From contig JAOZHY010000002.1 of assembly GCA_026014595.1 (NCBI GenBank), forward strand, positions 1-64,000: a stretch of 64,000 nt of DNA, read 5' to 3'. Below, piece by piece: positions 32,587-42,205 of this stretch (positions within the stretch are counted from its first letter, which is position 1; each line of letters starts with the position of its first letter). A model generated the notes under the pieces. That model saw only the letters and a program-made list of their open reading frames with translations. It was not told the DNA's origin and made no database searches. The position numbers and the translations under genes were made by a program. Source of the DNA: Candidatus Bathyarchaeota archaeon. GTDB lineage: Archaea > Thermoproteota > Bathyarchaeia > Bathyarchaeales > Bathycorpusculaceae.

Positions 32587-33024
32587 TTACACCTGTTTGA
32601 ACTTTTTAACCACATGGATGTTTTCGATTGCCGTGGTGGGGTACTGTCCATCCGCGTCTTTTTCATACTGCTTGGTCATATCCCACACCGTCAGCAAACC
32701 CACGGAAACCGCGGCAAGCGCCTCCATCTCCACGCCCGTCTGCGCCCGAGTCTTCACCGTAGCAGACACTTCGACGGTAGACGAGTCTCTAACCGTGGCT
32801 TCCACCTCCACGCTTGTCAACGGCAGCGGATGGCACAGGGGGACCAGGCTGCTGGTTTTCTTGGCGGCGAGGATTCCCGCGATTTTCGCAGTGTACAAGG
32901 GGTCGCCCTTCGCGATTTTCCCCTCTCGGATAAGGTTCACTGTTCGGGGTTTCAGTTTAATCGTTCCCTTTGCGGTTGCTTCCCTGAAAACTTCGGCTTT
33001 TCCTGAAACATCAACCATAGCCAC
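32587..33024 (-). CDS. moaC: Cyclic pyranopterin monophosphate synthase MoaC, 145 aa
   Basis: Converts the MoaA product to cPMP. MVDVSGKAEVFREA, LVPLCHPLPLTSVEVE and TGVEMEALAAVSVG are family signatures. GTG 33024 is preferred because GGAGG (33033-33037) lies 8 nt upstream; TTG 33039 is also open. Usual length for the family. It is the first gene of the moaC-moaB-moaA run. Confidence 0.93.
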   Translation of the reverse strand: MAMVDVSGKAEVFREATAKGTIKLKPRTVNLIREGKIAKGDPLYTAKIAGILAAKKTSSLVPLCHPLPLTSVEVEATVRDSSTVEVSATVKTRAQTGVEMEALAAVSVGLLTVWDMTKQYEKDADGQYPTTAIENIHVVKKFKQV

Positions 33025-33059
33025 GCGCTTAGCCTCCAAGACTCTGTTTGCTTTTCTGC

Positions 33060-33335
33060 TTATTTATCCTGCTCCCACGCCTCTATTAGGTTTTGCACTG
33101 CCCGCGCCTTGGCTGAGGCTTCATTGAACTTGTACATGCGGATTCGCCCGTAAACCCGTTGCTGCAAAATGCCTTCACTTTCCAACAGCTTCAGGTGCTG
33201 ATTAGTTGTCGAATAGTTCAAGCCTATCCGCCGCGCTATCTCAGAAACGTTAACTGCTCCCAACCGCGACAGCAGCTTCAGAATTTTCATCCTAGGCTTG
33301 GAAGAAAAAACCTCTTCAACATCCATAAACTTCAC
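33060..33335 (-). CDS. ArsR-type winged-helix regulator, 91 aa
   Basis: Small wHTH: VSEIARRIGLNYSTTNQHLKLLESEGILQQRVYGRIRMYKF contains the recognition helix and wing. No metal-binding Cys. It overlaps the Cdc6-like gene upstream by 4 nt, so the two are coupled, and lies just ahead of moaC. It may regulate its own operon or act with the Cdc6-like protein; unproven. Confidence 0.82.
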   Translation of the reverse strand: MKFMDVEEVFSSKPRMKILKLLSRLGAVNVSEIARRIGLNYSTTNQHLKLLESEGILQQRVYGRIRMYKFNEASAKARAVQNLIEAWEQDK

Positions 33336-34516
33336 GCCCTCTCTTTTTCCAGCAACGCACTTAATTCTTTCTCCAACTCCACGGCGGGAACCGCGGGCAA
33401 AGAAATCCGCGTTGACCTGCCATGCGCGCCAGTTGAGGCGACCGCGGTTTTCAGTATGCCCAGCGCTGAGAGAAGTTGGACGTACTTCCAGAGCTGCACG
33501 TGGCTTTTGGGCGTCTCATCATATTCTTCGCAGACCACCGCGTAAGCCCCCTCAACCTCAGACAAGGACGCGTAAGCTTTCTGGCTTTCCTTGAAAGTCC
33601 GCGCCGCACCAAGCAGAAACAGTTTTTCATGCCGCCCAAGCGCGGTCAATTCACTTCTTCGCAGCGTCGGAAGTATGCTGGAAACTGCTTTCCGCACGCA
33701 TTCAGGCTCCACTTGTCCCGCGTCTTCGGCGTCAGCGTATTTCCCTGCCCGCCACAAGAGTTCGATGGCGAAGCGGGCGTTTCCGCTCTCCGAGACAGCC
33801 AGCTCAGCTACAAGGTCCACGACGTCTTCGGGAACCGTTGAGGGCTCAAACGCCATGGCAACTCGGTCGTTCAAGATGTCTACAAGCTGGTCTTTCGGGT
33901 ACCGTTCTAAGCGGATTACATTGCATTGCAGCGTGCTCCGTGCGCTCGCGTCTAACCGCTCCGTGGATTTCAGGTCCCGCATGACACTTATCAGCGATAA
34001 CCGTTGGGGTCTGCCCGTCCGCATCTCCTGCAGCCGAGTCAGCGTGTAAACGGCTTCGGAGCCTTCTTTCTCGATGAGCGTGTCGAACTCGTCCAGCGTG
34101 AGAATCACGAACGCGTTATCCTCATCCAGCGCTTGCATGAGCGTCCTGAGAACCTCTTCTGTGGAGTAGCCGCGGCTTGGGAAGGTGGGACGGAAAACCG
34201 TCAGCGCGTGCTGCAGGATGAGGAATAGTTTGCCGCGGTATTCTCGGCAGTTAACATGGATGTAACGCAGGTTTACGCCCTGCTTGTTTGCCTCAGAGGT
34301 TATGTCTGCGCCGAAGCGCTGGGCTAGGACTGTTTTTCCCGTGCCAACCTCGCCCGTTATTATGACCCGCTGAGCCATGCGTTCGGGGAATCGCAGCAGA
34401 AAGTTGAAGAACTCCATTAGTAAGCGGTGTTCCTCTTCTCTGTGAGGCAAGCGGCGGGGAACATAGTTTATGTCGAGTTTTGACTCGTCTTTGAACACGC
34501 TTCGACGGGGCGCCAC
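33332..34516 (-). CDS. Orc1/Cdc6-family replication initiator, 394 aa
   Basis: AAA+ ATPase that binds origins. N-terminal RREEEHR-like segment (RRLPHREEEHRLL), Walker A TGEVGTGKT, Walker B ILTLDEFD, sensor 1 region LISVMRDL and a C-terminal winged helix (SHVQLWKYVQLLSALGIL). Usual Cdc6 length. The 126-bp gap upstream has repeats like origin recognition boxes. A second copy elsewhere in the genome would be common. Confidence 0.9.
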   Translation of the reverse strand: MAPRRSVFKDESKLDINYVPRRLPHREEEHRLLMEFFNFLLRFPERMAQRVIITGEVGTGKTVLAQRFGADITSEANKQGVNLRYIHVNCREYRGKLFLILQHALTVFRPTFPSRGYSTEEVLRTLMQALDEDNAFVILTLDEFDTLIEKEGSEAVYTLTRLQEMRTGRPQRLSLISVMRDLKSTERLDASARSTLQCNVIRLERYPKDQLVDILNDRVAMAFEPSTVPEDVVDLVAELAVSESGNARFAIELLWRAGKYADAEDAGQVEPECVRKAVSSILPTLRRSELTALGRHEKLFLLGAARTFKESQKAYASLSEVEGAYAVVCEEYDETPKSHVQLWKYVQLLSALGILKTAVASTGAHGRSTRISLPAVPAVELEKELSALLEKERA

Positions 34517-34538
34517 GTTTTCTTGACCTCACCAGACT

Positions 34539-34601
34539 ATCCTTTTTGGACTGTGTTATTCTTTTCTCTTGTGCAGCGAAGATTCCTTTTGGAACAAAAG
34601 G
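34539..34601. other. Origin-recognition-box-like repeats upstream of cdc6
   Basis: Two dyad-like motifs: ATCCTTTTTGGAC (34539-34551) and TTCCTTTTGGAACAAAAGG (34583-34601). The second matches the archaeal ORB pattern (TTCC, spacer, GGAAACAAAGGG-like) at about 14 of 20 positions. The sequence around 34600-34640 is AT-rich. Archaeal origins are often beside cdc6. Confidence 0.45.
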
Positions 34602-34642
34602 CTAATAAAGCAATGCGTTAATCTCTATTTTCGATTCATCAA

Positions 34643-35230
34643 ATGATACCCAAATACTTCTTCCTGACTAAGGGTGTCGGAAGACACAAAGAGCAACTGC
34701 AAAGTTTCGAGTTAGCTCTGAGGGACGCCGGCATCCACCACTGCAACCTCGTGAACGTTTCAAGCATCGTGCCGCCAGGATGCAAGATGGTCTCAAGAGA
34801 ACAGGGCTTGAAAATGGTGCAGCCGGGAGAAATCACTTTTGTGGTTTTAGCCAGAAACGCCACCAATGAGCCGCATAGGCTGCTTGCTTCGTCCATAGGC
34901 GTTGCCATCCCATCAACCAAAAACCAGTATGGCTACTTGTCTGAGCATCACTCTTTCGGGCAGACTGACGATAAGGCTGGAGACTACTCGGAGGACCTGG
35001 CTGCCACTATGCTGGCGACGACGATGGGCATACAGTTTGACCCTGAGACGGCGTGGGACGAAAGAAAACAGCTATTCAAGACCACTGGGATGATTATCAA
35101 GACAACTAACATAACTCAGACGGCAATTGGAGACAAGAACGGCTTGTGGACTACAACAGTGGCTGCGGCTGTTTTTGTGTCTGCAAAGAATGGGCAACTT
35201 TTAAAAGCGAAAGCAAAGACGCGGTCGTAG
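34643..35230 (+). CDS. Pyruvoyl-dependent arginine decarboxylase, 195 aa
   Basis: Makes agmatine for polyamine synthesis. The self-cleavage site is [10 protein letters not shown], with Ser40-Ser41: cleavage turns the second Ser into the pyruvoyl group. The rest ([24 protein letters not shown]) is standard. The proenzyme has full length. ATG 34643. It is read away from the cdc6-like gene. Confidence 0.93.
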   Translation: MIPKYFFLTKGVGRHKEQLQSFELALRDAGIHHCNLVNVSSIVPPGCKMVSREQGLKMVQPGEITFVVLARNATNEPHRLLASSIGVAIPSTKNQYGYLSEHHSFGQTDDKAGDYSEDLAATMLATTMGIQFDPETAWDERKQLFKTTGMIIKTTNITQTAIGDKNGLWTTTVAAAVFVSAKNGQLLKAKAKTRS

Positions 35231-35338
35231 ACTTCGCCATCTCTCCATTTCTCAAATTCATTGGTTGCGTCGGCGGCTGGTCTCCTGTTTTGGTGCCATA
35301 AAGCCTTTATTAATGTAACTTACTTTAGTCTGGATGAA

Positions 35339-36049
35339 ATGGTTTTCATGGAAACGCCCGATGATTACATCTTAAAAGTGTCTAACCTGAGCGTGGAGAT
35401 CTCAAACCAACAAATCATCGATAACGTGACTTTTAAGATTAAGCGGGGCATATCCTTAGCCATAGTTGGACCCAACGGCGCAGGCAAAACAACATTGTTC
35501 CGGGCGCTGCTGAACCTGGTTCCATACAAAGGGAAGATTGAATGGGGCGCAAAAGTGAAAATCGGGTACGTGCCCCAGATATTGTCTGTCCGTGATGTTC
35601 CGATTTCGGTGAGGGAATTTTTGTCGTATAAAAACGAGTCGGTGCAGGATATGAAAGCTGCTCTTGCATCCGTCGGGTTGGACAGCGAAGCTATTATTGA
35701 CAAGAGTCTTGCAACTTTATCAGGTGGAGAGATGCGCAGGGTCCTTATTGCTTGGGCTATAGTGGACAATCCTGACGTTCTGCTTTTTGATGAACCCACG
35801 ACTGGCGTGGACTTGGACAGCGAAGAAGCCATCTATGGCATGTTGAAGAAGCTTACGGTGAAAAACAAGATAACCCTTCTCCTGATTTCGCATGATCTGC
35901 ATATCGTTAGGGAATATTCGGATTATGCGTTGGCGTTGAATAAATGCGTGGTTTTCTTCGGCGAGTCTAAAGACGTTATGGACCCAGCTACTCAGAAGTT
36001 GATTTACGGAGAGCCCATATGCAAGGAGTTTGGTGAGGCTTATGTCTGA
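35339..36049 (+). CDS. ABC transporter ATP-binding protein, metal type (ZnuC-like), 236 aa
   Basis: Walker A GPNGAGKTT, Q-loop VPQIL, signature LSGGEMRR, Walker B LLFDEPT and the H-loop ISHDLH. Closest in style to the zinc/manganese ABC family with its ZnuB-like partner next. ATG 35339 or 35348 starts the conserved part; the upstream TTG-led frame is open but holds the promoter region. A TTTATTAATGTAAC stretch (35306-35319) may be the TATA region and operator. No substrate-binding protein gene is close by. Confidence 0.86.
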   Translation: MVFMETPDDYILKVSNLSVEISNQQIIDNVTFKIKRGISLAIVGPNGAGKTTLFRALLNLVPYKGKIEWGAKVKIGYVPQILSVRDVPISVREFLSYKNESVQDMKAALASVGLDSEAIIDKSLATLSGGEMRRVLIAWAIVDNPDVLLFDEPTTGVDLDSEEAIYGMLKKLTVKNKITLLLISHDLHIVREYSDYALALNKCVVFFGESKDVMDPATQKLIYGEPICKEFGEAYV

Positions 36050-36830
36050 AGCGGTGCTGTACAGTCTCGTAGTGGGAGCCACCGTGGGGCTTGCCGCTGG
36101 CTACCTCGGTTCGATTATGGTGCTTGAGAAGATGGCGCTTGTTGGTGATGCATTATCGCATGTTGCCTTGCCTGGGCTTGCTTTGGGTGTGCTGTTTAAC
36201 TTCAACCCGTTGGTCGGCGGTTTCGCGTTCCTTTTCGTCTCAGCGGTTTTGATTTGGCACTTAGGCAGGGTCACGAAGCTGTCGTTTGAGACGCTTGTGG
36301 GCGCCACGTTCACGCTGGCGTTGGCGATTGGCATATTGCTTTTTGGAGATAATCTTGACGCGCTTGAAGAAGCCTTGTTCGGGGACATAACCAAAGTCGG
36401 TGCTATCGAAGCCGTGGTCGCCGTGATAATCTCCGTCGCGGTGATTGCGTTGACGAGGCTTATTTACAGAAAAATAGTGCTGGGCCTAATCTCTGAAGAG
36501 CTGGCTATTTCTAAAGGCATCAGCATCGCCCGAAACAACCTCTTGTACCTGCTACTTGTTTCTCTCACCGTGGCTGTGGGCATACAGATCACGGGGACGC
36601 TGCTGGTCGGGTTTTTGGTGGTGACGCCTGCTGCGGCGGCGAAAACAATAAGCGCCAACATGTCCCGCTATCTGCTGCTTAGTTCCATATTTGGCGCGAT
36701 TTCAGCGGTTTCCGGCATATTAATGTCCAGCTACTTCAACATCCTTCCTGGTCCCTTAGTGGTGATTTCGGGCATTGCGATATTCGTTATTGTCATCATT
36801 ATCAGGTGGCGCAAGAAATTCACTTATTAG
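36042..36830 (+). CDS. ABC metal transporter permease (ZnuB-like), 262 aa
   Basis: Eight or so membrane helices with ALSHVALPGLALG, the conserved ABC-3 family segment, and ITGTLLVGFLVVTPAAAAK near the C-terminus. It overlaps the ATPase gene by 8 nt, with GGTGAGG upstream. With the ATPase it should import or export a divalent metal; the metal is inferred from the family only. Confidence 0.88.
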   Translation: MSEAVLYSLVVGATVGLAAGYLGSIMVLEKMALVGDALSHVALPGLALGVLFNFNPLVGGFAFLFVSAVLIWHLGRVTKLSFETLVGATFTLALAIGILLFGDNLDALEEALFGDITKVGAIEAVVAVIISVAVIALTRLIYRKIVLGLISEELAISKGISIARNNLLYLLLVSLTVAVGIQITGTLLVGFLVVTPAAAAKTISANMSRYLLLSSIFGAISAVSGILMSSYFNILPGPLVVISGIAIFVIVIIIRWRKKFTY

Positions 36831-36908
36831 CGTTGCAAGCATCTACCGTTGATCAGCCGCTAAAATTTCCTGAAAGCTTATTAGCTATGTTGAGGGGGTT
36901 GAAGAAGC

Positions 36909-37319
36909 ATGAAGTTCGCTGGCAGGACAGCAACCGCCATAATTCCGTTCCCTGAAGACAAGATTCTTCTAATCAAGAGGTCTACGCCGCCCTTCGTTGG
37001 GTACTGGGCTTTGCCCGGCGGAAGAGTTGACGCTGGAGAAACCGTGGAGCAAACCATAGTGAGAGAAGTGAAAGAGGAAACAGGGCTCGACGTGGCGGTG
37101 GTGAAGAAAATAGGTGAGTACCATGAGCAAGGCGTACAGGGCGGCATGGAGTACGATTACTATCCGGCCTGCTTTCTCGTGAAAATTTTGGGCGGGGAAA
37201 TTAAACGACAAAAAAGTGAAATCCAAGACATCAAACTGTTCAGCTTAAGCGAAGTTCCAGAGCTTGCGTTTGAGCACTCGCAGATGGTTAAAGAATACGT
37301 TGCGATACGCAAGGCTTAG
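36909..37319 (+). CDS. Nudix hydrolase, 136 aa
   Basis: Complete Nudix box: GGRVDAGETVEQTIVREV followed by KEETGL. The early PPFVGYWALPGG segment fits ADP-ribose or 8-oxo-dGTP type enzymes. Substrate not known. ATG 36909. Confidence 0.9.
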   Translation: MKFAGRTATAIIPFPEDKILLIKRSTPPFVGYWALPGGRVDAGETVEQTIVREVKEETGLDVAVVKKIGEYHEQGVQGGMEYDYYPACFLVKILGGEIKRQKSEIQDIKLFSLSEVPELAFEHSQMVKEYVAIRKA

Positions 37320-37471
37320 AGTTCAAGTGATTTCTACTGGCTGATTTGTCCATACGCATAATCCTTAACATGCTGCCTTCAGTGTCCGAGCAGTAAGCTA
37401 AGTAGCCTTCTAAGCGAAGGATGTTTTACTGAATTACTGCTGTGATGTTTTTGCTATGATTTTGGGCTTTC

Positions 37472-37618
37472 TCAGTGGCAACGCGTCTGTAATCGTCTCC
37501 TAACTTTTCTGTACGCTTCTCCAGGTTTCATTCCTTCGGTGCAAAGTCGAACATAGTCTGAGATTACCCGATTCTTGATTGTAGGTGTTTGGGGTTCAAG
37601 AATGCGCCTTCTTCCCAT
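37472..37618 (-). CDS. Basic micro-protein, 48 aa
   Basis: ATG 37618 lies 2 nt after the stop of the gene upstream. The product is rich in Arg/Lys (MGRRRILEP..., YRKVRRRLQTRC) with a central helix (VISDYVRLCTEGMKPGEAY). No family known. The short spacing and the GAGTGAATGAGG ahead of it point to coupled expression with the neighbour. Its codon choices look like a real gene, but the case is thin. Confidence 0.4.
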   Translation of the reverse strand: MGRRRILEPQTPTIKNRVISDYVRLCTEGMKPGEAYRKVRRRLQTRCH

Positions 37619-37620
37619 CC

Positions 37621-37845
37621 TCATTCACTCTCTACGCTTGACGGTCTGCTGGCTTCCTTGGAAAGTTTCATGAGGTACTCGCGATATTTCTGCATCATCT
37701 TATCGTGGGCTTCTCTCTCTTTCACCGACCAATCGTAAAGCTTTAAAATTCCACTCTTTGAGTAGTCCAAAGGCGTTAACCGCTTAACTTCCCTGCGAGC
37801 CTTCTCATCACCAAATTCCTTCGAGGCATGTGTTGCTGCTTGCAC
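37621..37845 (-). CDS. Small helical protein, 74 aa, unknown
   Basis: Charged helical protein with a Lys/Glu-rich body (LYDWSVKEREAHDKMMQKY) and a Ser/Glu tail. GTG 37845 is preferred because AGGAGAG (37854-37860) lies 8 nt upstream. The upstream TTG at 37902 lies only about 6 nt from an AT-rich TATA-like TTTAAATAA, too close for a normal leader. No family recognised. Confidence 0.5.
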   Translation of the reverse strand: MQAATHASKEFGDEKARREVKRLTPLDYSKSGILKLYDWSVKEREAHDKMMQKYREYLMKLSKEASRPSSVESE

Positions 37846-38038
37846 TTCAACGACTCTCCTTAAAACTTGTTTAGAGTTGGTTGCCTGTGATGTTACGAAC
37901 AAAAATTATTTAAATTGTTGTAGTTGCATGGTTACAGTCACAGTCAGCTACTCATGCTGGGTGCTGCAGCTGACTTAACTCGGCAGAACCATGTTTATCC
38001 AAACAGTTACGTTCACTCGCGTCTTAAACTCGACAAAA

Positions 38039-38425
38039 TTATGCGTTTTCTTCTTTGCTCTTCAATTTTTCTTCAATAAGCATCAGCAGTTCTTCTGGTT
38101 TTACTGGCTTCACCAAGTAAGCATCTGCTCCCTCGTCAAGCGCCTTGATGCCGCTTTCCAGTGATGGGAAACCTGTAATCATGATTTTTATAGTGTTTTG
38201 CATGGTGTTCTTCATCTTGGCAAGCAAGTCTGTCCCATCCATGTCTGGAAGCCTGACATCCACCAAGGCTAAGTCATAATGCCGCACCTCAGCTTTCTCA
38301 ATTGCCTCTTTTCCAGTTTCCGCCGCGTCAATGTCATAGCCGTTCTTTTGAAGTATGCGGGTGAATGTTCGAAGTATGGACTTATCATCATCTACGACTA
38401 AAATGGTTTTCTTGTGTATAGGCAT
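38039..38425 (-). CDS. Stand-alone response regulator receiver, CheY-like, 128 aa
   Basis: Single receiver domain: acidic patch VVDDDKS (residues 11-14), phospho-acceptor Asp56 in LALVDVRLPDMDG, and Lys105 in AYLVKPVKPEEL. No output domain and no histidine kinase gene in the window. It may act as a protein-interaction switch, as CheY does. The upstream 368 bp are AT-rich. Confidence 0.9.
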   Translation of the reverse strand: MPIHKKTILVVDDDKSILRTFTRILQKNGYDIDAAETGKEAIEKAEVRHYDLALVDVRLPDMDGTDLLAKMKNTMQNTIKIMITGFPSLESGIKALDEGADAYLVKPVKPEELLMLIEEKLKSKEENA

Positions 38426-38794
38426 ACTTTTGCTCCTTCGATACCATTTTCACACATTTCTGCATCAATTCTAAACCATTTTTGTTAGAGACTATTGATT
38501 TGTAATCAATAGCCTTGTATATGTTTGCAACATTTGCCTTACGAATTCGCAACATCCTAAATTGTGTGCGGAACAATGCTTTAAAGATTGTGCTCCACTT
38601 TTTCGGGATAGGCTTAGCTAAGCTTATAAATAATATTCCTTTTTCCATGTAAACTTGTTGAGTTAACCAGAGGACACGACCGAAAGTATCATATTTCTCG
38701 CTATCTGCGTCACTTGTACTACCATTTTATATATTAAAAAGTGCAAAATTATGAATCAGCAGTCCAACTTCACTTCAATCGGAGCATCTGAAGT
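38426..38794. other. Divergent intergenic region between receiver and TrmB-CBS genes
   Basis: 369 bp, AT-rich. A TATA-like TTTATATATT lies near 38726-38735, upstream of the TrmB-like gene. An 86-codon frame on the minus strand overlaps the receiver start and is not supported. Confidence 0.45.
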
Positions 38795-40483
38795 GTGAGC
38801 GAGAAAGACATTTCAAAGTTTCTACAGGTTCTCGGCTTATCAAAAAGGGAAATACAAGTTTACATGTTTCTCGCCAAAAGCGGCGTCCAATCAACCAGTT
38901 TCGTCGCCAAACGTCTCAAAATGGAAAGAGTTCAAGCTTACCGCACGTTCAAAAAACTCCAAGAAAAAGGCTTCATTGAGGCAACTTTGGAAAGACCAAC
39001 ACGCTTTGCCATAGTTCCGTTCGAAGCGCTCTTGGAAACATTCATTAACGCCAAGAAAAACGAGATTGCCAGCCTCAACGAACAAAAAGAAAACCTTCTA
39101 ACCGCTTGGAAGGCTGTTAGTGCGCCCGAATCCGAATATCCTGTAGCAAAGTTCTCAGTTATCAGCGGAAAAAAGAAGATTCACTCAAAAATGCTCAGTA
39201 TGATTAACGAATCCAAGAAAAGCGTCTTAATCTTAACAACTGGCTTGGGTTTAATTCAGGAAGACATCGCCGGGATTTTTGATGCCCTCGTTCAGCCAGC
39301 CCATAAACGCAAGGTCGATTTCAAAATCTTGACCAATATCTCGCAGGATAACCTCAAGATAGCAGAGCGATTAGAAAAGACGTTCTCGGCTGAAAACGCG
39401 AACATAACGCTGAGGCACCTGAACCTGAGTGCGCGTTTTTTTCCGCGTTTCCTAATCAAAGACGACGAAGACGCCATGCTGTACGCGCCGTCAGGAGACG
39501 AGCAGTCAATACTGAACCTTGAGGACGAGGGCTTATGGATAAATGACAAGATGTTTATTTCAATCTTGAAAGCCTTCTTCGTTCAGATGTGGCAGAGTGC
39601 CATGGATGCCGACGCAAGAATACAAGAGTTGAAAAGCGGCATCCCTGCGAGCGAGACCATCGTTATAAAAGACCCTGAAGAAGCTTGGGCAAAAATCACG
39701 CAGGTTCTGGGAACAGCCAAAGAAGAGGTAACCATAATCACATCGTCCCAGAGCATTAGCAGTCTTTTGGATAATGACCCGCTCCGCAAATACTGCAAGG
39801 GAAACATTAAATGCCGAATCATGGCGTCAATAGACATTGATAATCTTGAACTGGCGCAGAAACTTTCAAAGCGCTACAGCATCAAGCATGTGCCAATCAG
39901 CTACTTGACCATGATGGTAGTTGACAACAAGCACCTCTTCATGTTTAAGAGGTCACCCGTCAGCGAGTGGGGGAACGAACTTTTCTACTTGGCAGACACG
40001 TTCTACACCACCGACCTAAGTTCAATCGAAAGAGTAAGCGAAATGCTCAACGACATCTGGAAACGCGGCGTAGATATCTCGGAAATAAGCCAGCAAGCAG
40101 GCATGAAAATGCCCACCGTGGAAATCTCAACCGCCGAGACAGCGGCCGCCCTCGCCAACGCCATGCTCAGAAACGGCGTTACGTCAGCCCTCATCACTGA
40201 AAACGGCAAGCCAATAGGCATGATAAGCGACAGAGACTTGTTGAAAGAAATCGTTGAAAGCCATCAAGATCCTGAAAAAACTCTTGCAAAGGACCTCAAG
40301 TACACGAAGCTCATAATGCTTGATAAGGAAGAATCTATAATTAACGCCTTGAAAATGATGCGTGAAAAAGGCATAAATCGCGTAGCAACCGTCAAAAACG
40401 GGCGGTTGGTCGGCATGCTAACCGAAGCCTCAGCCAAGAAACAGGCAGGTATATCTGCTAAAACCGGCCTTCCCAAAAATTAG
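38795..40483 (+). CDS. TrmB-family transcriptional regulator with C-terminal CBS pair, 562 aa
   Basis: N-terminal TrmB winged helix (LGLSKREIQVYMFLAKSG, then RLKMERVQAYRTFKKLQEKG), a coiled-coil, a sensor domain like that of sugar-binding TrmB proteins, and two CBS motifs at about 430-550 (ITENGKPIGMISDRDLL and ATVKNGRLVGMLTEASA). TrmB proteins usually sense sugars; a CBS pair would add adenine-nucleotide sensing, so this could link transcription to energy state. GTG 38795. The next genes are TIM and glycogen-type enzymes, suggesting control of sugar metabolism. Confidence 0.8.
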   Translation: MSEKDISKFLQVLGLSKREIQVYMFLAKSGVQSTSFVAKRLKMERVQAYRTFKKLQEKGFIEATLERPTRFAIVPFEALLETFINAKKNEIASLNEQKENLLTAWKAVSAPESEYPVAKFSVISGKKKIHSKMLSMINESKKSVLILTTGLGLIQEDIAGIFDALVQPAHKRKVDFKILTNISQDNLKIAERLEKTFSAENANITLRHLNLSARFFPRFLIKDDEDAMLYAPSGDEQSILNLEDEGLWINDKMFISILKAFFVQMWQSAMDADARIQELKSGIPASETIVIKDPEEAWAKITQVLGTAKEEVTIITSSQSISSLLDNDPLRKYCKGNIKCRIMASIDIDNLELAQKLSKRYSIKHVPISYLTMMVVDNKHLFMFKRSPVSEWGNELFYLADTFYTTDLSSIERVSEMLNDIWKRGVDISEISQQAGMKMPTVEISTAETAAALANAMLRNGVTSALITENGKPIGMISDRDLLKEIVESHQDPEKTLAKDLKYTKLIMLDKEESIINALKMMREKGINRVATVKNGRLVGMLTEASAKKQAGISAKTGLPKN

Positions 40484-41305
<822 letters not shown>

Positions 41306-41323
41306 CGGCGTCGTGATTAAGCT

Positions 41324-42205
41324 TTGAAAGTTGAAGCGGAATGTGCATCTTGCCTGCTTGCGAGGGCGACAGCGGAGACTTACATGGCGACAACGAACCC
41401 AGCGTTGCGGTTCAGAGCCATCAAAGAAGTGACAAAACTCATAAACAGGGAATTCAAGCCATCCACAGTTCCCGCAGACATAGGCACCAAACGAGACCGC
41501 TTGATAAAGCAGCTCACAGGCAACAATGACCCGTACCAGCGAAGCAAGAAGCTGAGCAACCAGAAAGCCTTGAAAATGCTGCCTTACGCCAGAAAACTCG
41601 TGGAGCAGGGCTACACGCAGCAGGAACGCTTCAAGAAAGCATGTTTATGCGCCATCGTGGGCAACATACTGGAATTTGACATTCCTGGGCACCATGTTAA
41701 CTTGAACGGCTTGACAAAGTACTTCCGGCAAGCAGCCAAAGACCTTGCGGTTGACGACGTGGATAAGGTTTACGAATTGGCGAAGAAAGCCCAGAGCGTA
41801 CTTTACCTAGCGGACAACGCTGGCGAAATTGTTTTTGACACCTTGCTGGTTGAGCAGTTGAAGAACATGGGGTTGAAGGTGACCTGCGTTGTGAAGGACG
41901 GCGCGGTGATTAACGACGCCACCATGGCTGACGTCGCGGCTTCCGGGATGGATAAGATTGCTGACCAAGTTTTGACAACAGGCACGGACGCGGTTGGGCT
42001 GCTGGTAAAGGAGGTTTCAGCCGAATTCATGAAAGTCTACAACGACGCGGAGCTGGTCTTCGCCAAGGGCATGGGATACGCTGAAACCTTAACCGAGTAC
42101 AAGCTTACAAAGCCGCATTTTCTTCTGTTCCGAACCAAATGCAACCCTGTCGCAAACTATTTCTGCGTCCCACGCGATAGAAATATCGCCAAGTTGATGC
42201 CTTAA
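41324..42205 (+). CDS. DUF89/ARMT1-type metal-dependent phosphatase, 293 aa
   Basis: The family acts on damaged or reactive phospho-metabolites. N-terminal C-x2-C (ECASCLLA), the DN motif in YLADNAGEIVFDTLL, the VVKDGAVINDATM segment and a Lys-Gly (FAKGMGYAETL). The domain is complete. TTG start at 41324. Directly ahead of a glycogen debranching enzyme with no gap, so it may repair sugar phosphates; this is inference. Confidence 0.85.
   Translation: MKVEAECASCLLARATAETYMATTNPALRFRAIKEVTKLINREFKPSTVPADIGTKRDRLIKQLTGNNDPYQRSKKLSNQKALKMLPYARKLVEQGYTQQERFKKACLCAIVGNILEFDIPGHHVNLNGLTKYFRQAAKDLAVDDVDKVYELAKKAQSVLYLADNAGEIVFDTLLVEQLKNMGLKVTCVVKDGAVINDATMADVAASGMDKIADQVLTTGTDAVGLLVKEVSAEFMKVYNDAELVFAKGMGYAETLTEYKLTKPHFLLFRTKCNPVANYFCVPRDRNIAKLMP

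Noticed and set aside
38388-38648. 86-codon minus-strand frame at the receiver start
   Set aside because: Overlaps the receiver's promoter and first codons; no family features.
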